Made by a program: the position numbers and the translations under genes. The notes under the pieces were generated by a model. The model saw only the letters and a list, made by a program, of their open reading frames with translations. It ran no database searches and had not been told where the DNA came from. DNA of 64,000 nt from Eunapius fragilis. Taxonomy: Eukaryota; Porifera; Demospongiae; Spongillida; Spongillidae. Of this stretch, positions 15,301-23,719 are shown piece after piece. Where the stretch lies: the NCBI GenBank assembly GCA_963681505.1, contig OY811990.1:5324708-5388707 (forward strand), read 5' to 3'. Every line of letters starts with the position of its first letter. Position 1 is the stretch's first letter.

Positions 15301-17977
15301 TCCATCTCCCCTCACTTCCATCACCATCACTCCCTCCATCTCCCCTCACTTCCATCACCATCACTCCCTCCATCTCCCCTCACTTCCATCACCATCACTC
15401 CCTCCATCTCCCTCCAGCTTCATCCACGAGGAGGGACCTAGGATCCATGATGCTGTAGAGAGGTGTACTAGTCTCCTGTCAGTACTCCACACGCTGGAGA
15501 AGTTTGCTTCGGTCCAGTCTCGTCGCGCCCTCTCAATCCCATCCTTCAACACCACCAGTGATCCCGACAGACAGGCCCTGTTGCAGAACATAGAGGCCGT
15601 CCTGCCTGACCACACCCACAGGATGCAGAGCCTAGAGCAGGCGCAGACCATACAGATGAGGCGTAAGGAGATAAACTCCCCGAAGATAGCGGTGAGGCAG
15701 TTTGAACAGCTGCTCAAAAGCCAGCTGGATTGTCTGAACTCCACCAACATGATGACAGAGCTGGAGGCCCTTAGGGAGCGCAAGCTGAGGGACCTGTACA
15801 TGCAGGAGAAGGCGGGACCATTGCAGGGGAGGGGAAGGGGAGGAGACACTATGAGCAGGCTGGAGCAGGAGTTGGAGGTGGCCAGGTGGATGGGGACTAG
15901 TCATCAGCGGGAGGCAGGTAAAGAGATGGTCGCGAGCCGGGACGATGAGAAGCAGGCAAGGTATGAGGAGGGAACAGACCAGGTGCCAATGGAGGAGGCA
16001 TCAAAGGTGGCCAGTGTGAGGGAGTTGGCCAGGCAGATAGAGGAGGCGGAGCGGGTCCTGCAGGCCCAACGGAGGGAACTGGCCAGGCAGACCCAGGGGA
16101 GGGAGGTGGCTAGGCAGGACCAGGGGAGAGAGGCAACCAGGCAGGACCAGGGGAGAGAGGCAGCCAGGCAGACCCAGGGGAGGGAGGTGGCTAGGCAGGA
16201 CCAGGGGAAGGCCTGGCAAGCTGATATCCAGGAGAAGGACGCACAGGAGAGGGTGAAAACTCAACAGGCCCAGGAAAGAGAGCTAGCTAGACAGGCTGAG
16301 GAAAGGGAGCTGGCTAGACAGATGAAAGAGAGGGAAATAGCCAGGCAAGCTAAGGAGAGAGAACTGGCCAGACAAGCCTTTGAGAGGGACATGGCTAAAC
16401 AGGCCCAAGAGAAAGAGCTGGCCAGGCAGACAAGGGAGAGAGAACTAGTTCAACAGGCTAAGGAGAGGGACATGGCCAGACAAGCCCAAGAGAAGGAGTT
16501 GGCGCGGGCAGCGAGAGAGAGGGAGTTGGCTAAGCAGACCCAGGAGAGGGAGGAGAAGGAGAGGTTGGAGGTGGAGCAGAGATTGCTGAAGGAGGAAGTG
16601 CAGAAGATGGAGCAAAGAAGAAAGAAAGAGAAGGTGAGCCAACAGCTGGTGTTAGAGAATGCCAGACGAGGAAATGTTGATCAGCCCGCCTCAGAGGGCT
16701 CAGATGGGCCTTCCCGTTCCCTTCACAATGATAGGAGTGGGGAAGTTTTCCTACCAAAGGTCTCGGCAGGTCAGGGCTATGAAGAACAACGCGCTGCTTT
16801 GTTGAAACCGAGAAACCGCAAGAGCATAGGGTACTCTGGAGAGTTTGGTAAGGAAGGCAACATAACCACTCAATCATGGGATGAGTTCTTGCTGCAGGAG
16901 TACGAGCATTCCATGTCTGAGGACAAACTTGTGCCGTCTGCCAGACGTGGTAACAACGCTGACACTTCCTCAAGTGCAGCAGTTCCCAGGCCTACCACCA
17001 GAACACCGGGCACTGACTCACCAATGTTGGGCGAAGAGATATCGTATGACCACTTACCAGTGAGGGACCAGCCTCAGTTGGTGAGAACCGACTCGCATCC
17101 ACCGCCAGCTGGCGTGAGCAGACACATGTCTACAGCGAAGGCCGACAGACATCCTCCCAACAGGGCAGAGAGACACTCTGACACTGAGACCCCTCCCCCG
17201 ACCATGTCCAGGAAGTCCAGCTCCAATGGCTCTAGCAGCTCTTCATCCCAGGGCCCCCCACCCCTTCAGCAGGCCATGTCCACTGTTGCTAGGCACCAGC
17301 CCCAGCTCATGTCTGCTGCCGCCATGTCCTCCAAACTGAGGAAGTCTACCCCTGAGCTGAGGGTGCTGTCACAGGCTGCCCCCTCCCACTCCACCTCCAG
17401 CGACCCCCAGCCCCCCGTCCACGTGTTCCACCACACCTACACTCACTCCTCTACGCTGACCAGCAAACCCAAGTCACAGGCCAAGATGGCCACCAACGCA
17501 GTAAAGAAGAACGATCAACCAGCTGTCCAACCTAGTCTGCCATCTAAGACCAGCACCACCAGCATCACCACTTCCACACCCGTAGCCAACGGCAGGGACA
17601 TTCACAGTGGTAGGGACAGCGCTGTTGGGACCAAGGCCTCAGCCACCAGACCAGTGATCGAGGAAGGGAAGTTCACCGCTGAGGTGATGGAAGCCATGAA
17701 GGCTAAGCACGCAATCCTCATATCAGGGGAGGACTCGCCTCTCACGTCTTACCCACGCCACGCCCATCGCGGCTCCACCACCATTGTTAAGAGACACACC
17801 ATGCACAACCCTGAGGGGGCAAAAAATCACACCACCATGCACAACCCCGAGGGGGCAACAAATCACACCACCTCGGCTCAGAGGAGGGGATCGCAACCAC
17901 AGGTGTCTGGGAACCCGTCACAGCCCAGCAGTAGGCCCAAGCCCGCTCCTACCGCCATGCTCAGCTCTCTGGTGTGA
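304..17977 (+). CDS. SRCIN1-like: AIP3-domain adaptor of the SRCIN1 (p140Cap)/KIAA1217 (Sickle tail) family
   Basis: Ten exons with GT-AG junctions and consistent phase: 304-624, 685-799, 2210-2399, 2957-3322, 11599-11906, 12454-12636, 13284-13389, 14481-14611, 14667-14742, 15418-17977. They give 1451 codons plus TGA. Residues about 146-232 (exons 3-4) resemble the N-terminal AIP3/Bud6-like domain of vertebrate SRCIN1 and KIAA1217: an RYRTDTRRC stretch, a TIKNLFVNMF helix, then ILIEDEN and LLLVVEGD strands. A Thr/Pro-rich linker follows, then helical exons 6-9. Exon 10 has a long charged coiled coil (about residues 770-1010) built from RELARQ-like repeats, and a Ser/Pro-rich tail. In vertebrates this family tethers Src regulation to the cortical cytoskeleton; here that role is inferred. 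The exon 5 donor (AAG|GTTATC) is weak and the true start may lie upstream. Family assignment is firm, orthology is not. Confidence 0.8.
806..987 (+). repeat. G-rich minisatellite in intron 2
   Basis: This is a degenerate array of GGGAGGTGGGTGGGG and GGAGAGGGG units close to the donor of intron 2. The many runs of three or more G make G-quadruplexes plausible on the transcript strand. Confidence 0.75.
1275..1308. repeat. (CA)n microsatellite
   Basis: A CA dinucleotide run with one T interruption lies in intron 2. The remainder of intron 2 (1309-2050) is low-complexity G-rich sequence with no gene seen. Confidence 0.85.
2053..2205 (+). repeat. Pyrimidine minisatellite forming the intron 2 3' splice tract
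   Basis: CCCCTCCTCTCTCC-type units are repeated about ten times up to the acceptor CCACAG (2204-2209). The array therefore serves as the polypyrimidine tract of exon 3. Confidence 0.8.
2538..2612 (+). repeat. Tandem repeat in intron 3, CCACGCCCCACCTCCTTATGG type
   Basis: Three to four copies of a unit of about 20-24 bp, containing GCCCCACCTCCTTATGGCCA, lie in intron 3. Confidence 0.65.
2702..2850 (+). repeat. Tandem repeat in intron 3, GAGTACCACCTGATAGGG type
   Basis: Four copies of a unit of about 35 bp contain GTGAGTACCACCTGATAGGG followed by TTAGGTGTGGT. Each copy carries a GTGAGT that looks like a splice donor. The exon model does not need any of these. Confidence 0.75.
3455..6644 (+). 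repeat. 3.2 kb ACACACAACATGGCT minisatellite
   Basis: Close to 185 tandem copies of CATGGCTACACACACAA (17 bp) are mixed with a 19-bp variant that has one extra CA. Rare units carry ATCATGG or a shortened CTC. The unit lacks stop codons in all three forward frames, so three overlapping spurious frames of over 1000 codons run through it. The array lies in intron 4 of the adaptor gene. Its distal part continues at 11136 beyond an inserted LTR retrotransposon. Confidence 0.95.
6645..6794 (-). repeat. 3' LTR of the Gypsy element
   Basis: 150 bp, bounded TG...CA, and identical by eye to the copy at 10986-11135. Confidence 0.92.
6813..10955 (-). CDS. Gag-Pol polyprotein of the Gypsy element
   Basis: A single frame of 1380 codons. 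In order it shows a Gag-like helical region, a basic segment with Cys-rich zinc-knuckle motifs (CSRCG, CKRC), an aspartic protease (QLDTAASCNV), reverse transcriptase (with VVADDVLVFG at the catalytic aspartates), RNase H (VIQCDASTEGLGA), and an integrase with an HHCC zinc module (CPICEE) and a DDE core (VDYLTDFFEV, VHTDGGPQF). A Pro-rich tail ends the frame. The order protease-RT-RNase H-integrase is that of Ty3/Gypsy elements. Gag and Pol share one frame. No envelope gene is seen. Confidence 0.93.
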   Translation of the reverse strand: MEKQLIPEPIGEGDLSSHWIRFKREFTQFLTATEKGSASEQVKLAIFLRTVGPRVNDLYETMPFAEGEDRAKWSVVCGKLDSWCARRTSKHVRRDKFFQMKQEGNSVDQFVTEIRKQVKDCEFGDLRDDLMLHVLIRGVESERMRRRLFETENLDLEKAIRMCQAMEATAADMQSLGVKTELGEKVAAIDSRNRKGKGGSAGSGKREPQKEGAQSHGQVCETGGETGGTRCSRCGLSHPPRRPAYGKQCKRCLAYNHFARMCKKRGTVHLVEESPNLTDSGEEVLLITVKKVGKKLLAKVPFRRRDSSCDLEIDCQLDTAASCNVLTMADYEKLGCPPVETSGTNLTMYDGSVKKSLGRYRTQVLNRQGRPTDLAFELLETKHHTLLSLDSCLGLQLLSYESESVCLAEASQGLTKDAILSSYQDVFRGTGCLPGEYEIELEEGVPSVQNRPRRIPHVMKKAVESKLAEMEEEGWIAKVDGPSEWISNLTAVWKADKAQVRICLDPRDLNKAIKRSHFNMPVLEDVLPALKEARVFSLLDVKDGFMHVKLSDRSSFLTTFWGPKGRYRWLRMPFGISSAPEEFQRRLQAALHGIEGVAVVADDVLVFGGGKTDEEARQRHDEALVQLLMRARKTNIKFNKEKMRLHKSELQYIGHRISSKGVSPDPAKVKAIQQMAAPKSVTDVRRFLGMCNYLAKFIPNLSATSEPLRRLTEKDSEFQWGLEEQAAFERLKDMICKDQILAFYDVSKPVVIQCDASTEGLGATLLQGGRPVASVSRSLTKAEKNYVALELECLAIAFACSKFDQYIYGKKVKVETDHKPLEVITKKSILAAPRRLQRMLLALQRYDIEVVYRPGEQQVIADVLSRLPTTESPAVEDEDLTLQGIMAIHVCGDDYSSELEAVEERDFVRVKDERLMEVKRAAVTDSEQMALSQVIKQGWPAHWRELPEAVRKYWNFRELLVVRDGVIFKGDQVVVPEGLRENYLQKLHASHMGSESTLRRARDAVYWPGMAEDIYRVTKQCPICEEDSPAQPRGKLLAHDIPKQPWSKVGMDLFKCKGKEFLIMVDYLTDFFEVSELPNTLASTVVEATKRNFARHGIPLVVHTDGGPQFMSHEFRSFAKAWEFQQTVSSPYNSQSNGKAESAVKIAKRLFKRSRDPYLALLEWRNTPTAGLDTSPSQRLFARRTRGAITSSEAKLAAKLPQGTWEKKVHKQAQIQLYRSGKGSTFAPLRKGEPVLVQDLRARKTQWMRGKCEGQLSKNSYTVEVDGQLLHRNRQFVKPSWNSPPLDLGCPEPELDQLPDQSKDIPKDRELPSPVGPVPSMAVPNAVPKLKKPGPSSVPKVPKQKAPPDQEPPTGVPEPRVTTTRSGRISKKPERFVEQC
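10986..11135 (-). repeat. 5' LTR of the Gypsy element
   Basis: 150 bp, followed on the minus strand by the tRNA-Leu type primer-binding site. It is unusually short for an LTR. Confidence 0.92.
11136..11396 (+). repeat. Distal part of the ACATGGCTAC minisatellite
   Basis: About 16 further units of the same array follow, including AATATGG and shortened ACACAAC variants not seen in the main block. They continue the array across the retrotransposon insertion. Confidence 0.9.
12650..12950 (+). repeat. C-rich tandem repeat in intron 6
   Basis: Units of CCCCACATCCCCCCTTGTGG pass into CCCCACTCATGTCCCC units, beginning shortly after the exon 6 donor (12637). Confidence 0.75.
13085..13270 (+). repeat. 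CATCACACACTTCCACCTGC minisatellite in intron 6
   Basis: About nine to ten copies of a unit of 18-19 bp run to within 15 bp of the acceptor CACCCCCAG (13275-13283) and supply its pyrimidine-rich context. Confidence 0.8.
13413..13577. repeat. 27-bp tandem repeat with an inverted last copy in intron 7
   Basis: Four to five copies of GTAGGTGATGTAGGGGGTGG are followed by one copy in reverse orientation (CCCCGCCCCCTACATGACCT, about 13551-13570), so the transcript can fold back. The rest of intron 7 (13578-14400) is AT-rich with no gene seen. It has a doubled CCTACGCGTAGGACGAT near 14320-14360. Confidence 0.7.
14752..14941 (+). repeat. 23-bp ATCATTGGCTAGCCCCCTC minisatellite in intron 9
   Basis: Eight copies of GTATCATTGGCTAGCCCCCT plus CAT, with CTAACCCC and CTAGTCCC variants, start right after the exon 9 donor. 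Confidence 0.85.
15025..15413 (+). repeat. CACCATCACTCCCTC minisatellite ending at the exon 10 acceptor
   Basis: A pyrimidine-rich array built on CCATCACCATCACTCCCTC, first in units of about 27 bp and then about 37 bp, ends four bases before the acceptor AG (15416-15417). It makes up the splice tract of the large last exon. Confidence 0.85.
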
Positions 17978-19318
17978 GGCATCGGACAAACCGTCACTTT
18001 CATATTTTCTGCTGCTCCAATTTCCAATGTATACATGTGTCTCTCAGTATTGTAACCTCAGCCCATGTATAGGTTAATGAGATGTTCTGTTTGTGCATGT
18101 GTTGTATACATAGTCTGTTGTTCACTGAACAGATTAATTTTCAAACTAGTTCCCTTAGTTGTCCCTTTGTCATCCCCCGTGTTCACCTCCAGCACTGATG
18201 GGTGTGGTCTAATGATGTTGGGACATTATGATCACAACTGACACCATCTAATCAATCTACTCTGTTAAAGACCTGCATGTGCAAACATGAGGGTGGTTAT
18301 GTTTAATCCCCTGCACGTGCACACATGAGGGTGGTGATGTTTAATCACCTGCATGTGCAAAGATGAGGGTGGTGATGTTTAATCACCTGCACAAGAAATC
18401 TAAAGGTCATGCTGTGACCTTATATACCCTCCATGACCTTGTACCCTTCCGTGACCTTATATCCCTCCGAGACCTTAGTATAATATCACAGCTGTTTTAC
18501 TGTCAGCACCATGCAGGCATATTGTGGTGTTGTACTGTCAGCACCATGCAGGCACATTGTTTATCGTGGTGTTGTACTGTCTGTTGATGTGCATAAAAGA
18601 TTAACGGCTTATAGAATACCTGGTTATATCATGTGGCTTTGATAGCATTATTCGTAGCAATTTAGACAAATTGATTTACGCTAATTGTATTTTGGTGTGA
18701 CCATACATGGGTTTACGCCGGATGGGTAAGATTACATGTAGTAGTCGCCTCATAGCACTGTGTGGTGCACGTGATCTATAAATCCTTAAAACGAAAGGCT
18801 AGGTATGAAAGAAATTAACACATAACATACACAAAACGATGAACTTCTTCATAACATATATATTGGGTGGGAGTGGTGGTTCTATATGACTCCTGCGGTA
18901 ACGCATCTTCTTGGTGAGCCAGACTGGTGTCGTATCTCATACGTTTAGCCAATCGGACAGCATCGCGTATCAGTACAGAGGTATTTTTGGGGGGACCAAC
19001 CATTGCCTAGGCGCCTTTTCACTTCATAACGTGCTCGGGCTTTAACCGTGTTCTCAATTATGATGATTTCTTACTTGCCGCTTTTGGCGATGCTCCGCTC
19101 GTTACTTACATCTCCTCTTAATTTCGATGACGTGAAGGTGGAAAAATAACTATAGCCATGCAAAAGTTATTATTGCTTTCGCATGCATGTTCATACTCAT
19201 AAACTGTTAATTGAATGCTAGATGCTCACCCACAATTCCATGCAGGATGATTGCTGCACAATTTGCGAATATTTGGATACTATAGGCTTTTCAGATTTGA
19301 AGCTGCGAATAATATAAG
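17978..19318. other. Intergenic: 3' flank of the adaptor gene and 5' flank of the RTK gene
   Basis: Contains the presumed 3' UTR, three tandem copies of a unit of about 40 bp (CCTGCATGTGCAAACATGAG type, about 18260-18385), and a duplicated unit with CTGTCAGCACCATGCAGGCA (about 18500-18560). No canonical AATAAA was recognised close to the stop codon. No supported gene is present. Confidence 0.5.
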
Positions 19319-20614
19319 ATGGATCTTGCGCACTTAACGTATCTGCTGCTATTGCATCGAATATTTCTATGTTCAAGTAGCTCCGACGTCGTTTCGACAA
19401 GCAGTCTGCTGCCACAAGACACCCTGTACCCGACGCCTCAAAGCCTCTCGTCCTCCAGGAAGTCTAGCGTAATACCTATATCGTTGTCTGTTTGGTCAAC
19501 TCAACCAATTCCCTCAGAAGTACCATTGCTGCTGTCAGTTCCGGATTCGACCATTTCTTCTTACCCTGGAGGGCAGGGCTTACTCTCCATAGCACCATCA
19601 GTTGTCTACAATGATCGGACACCTTTTATTAGCACGACCGAATCTAGCTCCTTTGCCGTCACATCGACAAGACTCGAGCCGACTGGTATCCCAGCGAACA
19701 TCCCCACCGCCGCATGTTCTGCAAATATACTTTTGACACCCGTGGATACAGACGTGAAACCTATTTTGTACGCAAGATGCTATACAGGGTGCCTTAACAG
19801 CGTAAGTATTTCCCATTACTACAGTACTACACACATGTACTGGTAAATATAAGATATTTCATTTTTGTTGCAGCTGTGAGTTACATGCAGTATAGGCTTT
19901 AAGCTAGACATTATGCACCTGCCAATGGTAACTGCGACCCCCAGTACAATTATAACTACAATTCTTATAGCGGCACGATATCAGGGGCATACCTACAAAG
20001 GCTAACGCGCGTTCGTTTTGAATAGCAGGAACGATATAAACGGTACCAAACATGTAACGGGAGTCGGGGACTGGGTCGAGCAAGGAGGATCATTTGAGGG
20101 GCATTTGATTTAATAAATGTCAAATCCCCCATACGTCCCGGAGGGGGGTCACACTTAGGTGCATTAGTTAGTTGGGCGTAGCCCGACCTTCGCGTATTCC
20201 GCCATGATGCGCGAGGGTCGGGCTATGCTGCCCAACTAGTGTATTAGTACAATACAATCGCGTCAATTTCACTCATCATACTACGCCAGGCCAAGGGTAG
20301 TTCTACAGAATTCATGAATATCGGAAGTTACTGTAGAAACATTATTTGATCACGACCATAGATGATAGATATAGTAGGGGGATTGGCAAGTCGAGGGTTG
20401 ATGTCCTAAACCAAGCAATGCCCATATATGGGCGAGTTCACACGTTAACGAACGTGACATGTGGGACAGTTTCCGAGAAAATGATATTATAATATTTAAA
20501 AGTTTATATTAATTCAATTATATCGTTCCTAGAATATACACATCAGACACCTCTACAGTTACAGACAGGTTCGGTTCTATACTCGTCGGAGAATGGCTCT
20601 GGCACCCATGAACC

Positions 20615-20683
<69 letters not shown>

Positions 20684-21433
20684 AGTGGCGTGGTGGCTAT
20701 TTCATGGCTGGGGGGGCCTCAATATGTGATGCGCCCACCCCCCCCCTCCCCCCTCGCTTCCTTATTTAATAAAATAATGATGTTTTATTCTAGTATTACG
20801 GCGCCCCATCATTTTGGCTCCGCAGAGGGGGCCTGGGTCCCCAGGCCCCCCCTGGCCACCACGCCACTGCACACACACACACACACACAGACGTCTCATG
20901 TCACACTTACACTCTTTCCACCATAGGACACTATTCTTTCCCCCCTTGTTGTACACCCAGTAAATTTTTATTTTGTGTGCTACATAGATTCACTCATAAT
21001 TCCATTTGAACTTTTTTTTTCTATGTCTTTTGGTTACAGTGCTTTCACTGGCCTACTATACAACCTCTTTCTCAACTATTTTTACATTCAGATTCATTCT
21101 CTTTATGTTTGGTCCTACATTTGCAAATAAATTACATATTTCATTACCTTCTATAGCTATTTCTTTAGTGGTCATAATTGTATTAGCACAAAAATGGTAG
21201 TGTACTCATACCATCCACTGTATGCTCATGTATGTATTTTACCATATAGAAATGGTGTTGTATGAAGTGTTGAAAATAGAAAGTATAAATAGCGTTTACC
21301 GTTTGGAAGTTATAGCGATTCAAACGTGAATCATAATAATAATTATAATAATGTATTATATATATGAACATACACTGATCACAAAGAAAAAAAGTTAAAC
21401 ATCTAGCCTACCTACAAAAGTGTCAATTAACTA

Positions 21434-21490
<57 letters not shown>

Positions 21491-23688
21491 GGGACAGTGT
21501 CCAGCAGAATCACCCTTATGGTACTTTTTCAAAATTTCCAGAACAAGCAAAAGAAAAGTAACGCTCGCATTGAAATGTATGGCTAATTATAAATTCAGTG
21601 CCTAATAACTTTGTGATGGATAGTCCGATTTAGGATGCGTAAGGACCATTTGACAGAAGCTCATGGGTGTTCAAGGAAAATCAAAAAATTTGAAAACTTG
21701 AAAAACTAGCCAGAAGGGTGATTCTGCTGGACACTGTCCCATATATATTTAAATTGTTATATGGGACAGTGTCCAGCAGTATGGAACGCGGACGCTGCCA
21801 ATAATCGAGGAAAATTTATTACGGTTAAATAAAAATTTCATGTAAAAATATAAATAATAAATAAATATATATATATAATATCCGCTTTACGGAGAGAATA
21901 CGAAGGAATACGGTATAATCATTCTATATTGTCAGTCTGCCAGGTCAACAACAACCGTAGGCGCGAAGCGGCTAATTCGGGGGGAACATCACGTCGCGAC
22001 ACAATTAACGCTGCCCCTATCTTCTGTTACACGAAACACACGCCCCCACAACTCCTACGAAGCATCTCTTAACAACTCCTACGAAGCATCTCTTAACAAC
22101 TCCAACTGGAGGTAAACCCTCACTGAGGGTTACACGCACGGATGGGGTGGGTGAAAATTTACCATCTAGGGGTCTAGGAGAACTCTGTTGGATACGTGTA
22201 GCTAAAACCAGGAGCAGGAGCAGGAATTACTATCTGGACCCTCTACATCTACTTAGGATGCATATGTGTGCAACGCACTCTGGATATATGCAAGACCCTC
22301 TAGAATGTGTGCACATGTACATGTACTTAGTATGTGTGCAAGGCCCTCTACATGTACCTAGGATGATGTACTAAGGATGAGGGCAAGACCCTCCACATGT
22401 ACTTAGGATGTGTGCAAGACACTTCACATGTACTTAGGATGTGTGCAAGACACTTCACATGTACTTAGGATGTGTGCAAGACCCAGTTGATAGTGAAATT
22501 TTTGTCTGATGTACTGAAACTGTGCAGCCAGTCTTAGAGTCATCATATTTGATTGATGTGGATATCCAGTTGGTGTTTTCATGAAGTTGCAGCACACAAC
22601 CTATACTTTGGCCTTTTGTGAACCACTCAGTATTTTAAGATTCATAAATGAAATGCTCATTTCAGTGCCACAATTGATCCTAGTACAGCAATTGTTTGAT
22701 GATTGTGATTGATAGCACACCCAGATGTTTTACATTAGATATATGTGACTTTAAAAAAAACCCAATAGGTTTGATTTGTTGGCTGTCAAGAAATAAAAGT
22801 AATTAACATAACTGACAAATCTTTTTATTTCATTTTTGATAGTGTTGTCTTGTTAGTAATCATATTGGTATCCAGTTTTCTTTTAACCTCCTAACTCGAT
22901 TCTTTGTTCTTTCTTGGGGGAGGTTAAAGATACTAATTTCATATTGGATCAAACAAAGCTTGTCAGGCTTTTCTTCAATCAATGGGAAGGGGACAGGTGT
23001 ATAATACTGGTGTGTGAGGGGGTAGGTGTAATAGTAACGGTTAGGTGTAATAGTAACACTGGTGTGTGAGGGGTAGGTGTAATTGTAATACTGGACAGGT
23101 CTGGGAGGGGTAGGTGTAATAATAATACAGGTGTGTAAGTGGTAGTTGTAATAGTAACACTGGTGTGTGAGGGGGTAGGTGTAATAGTAACACTGGTGTG
23201 GGAGGGGTAGGTGTAATAGTGGTAATGACTGGCGTGGGAGGGTTAGGTGTAATAGCAATACTGGGTAGGTGTAATGGTAATACAAGCTATTCATATTTGT
23301 AATAACAATGAGTACACAGAACATGTGCAGGGATCAGCTGCAAGCAATAAATAATACATGCACATACACATCACACATACACATGCACACAAACACATGC
23401 ACTGACACATATACTACAATTCCTGCTTCTGGTTTTAGCTACTCCCAAACTCTCTCTATTCCAATATGGCCTGGTATGAAGACCAGAGCCAATTTCAGCA
23501 TTGCTACGAGCCTTTGCCGAAATAAAACCACAATTGACTGCTTTTGTCTACTGATAGTAGTACATCATATCGAAGCCTACAAGACATATAGGAATCCTGC
23601 AGGATGATGAGTAGATAATTTTAATATCTAATCTCCTTGAAGAAGGTTCACATGTGAATGGCTGGCACAAAACGTACTCTTGCAAGTC

Positions 23689-23719
<31 letters not shown>

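Noticed and set aside
18815-19003. 62-codon minus-strand ORF upstream of the receptor gene
   Set aside because: It has a coding-like look but no family, no splice partner and no flanking support.
22147-22374. 75-codon ORF repeated inverted in both palindrome arms
   Set aside because: Conservation between arms comes from the inverted duplication itself; composition follows a local ATGTACTTAGGATGTGTGCA repeat.
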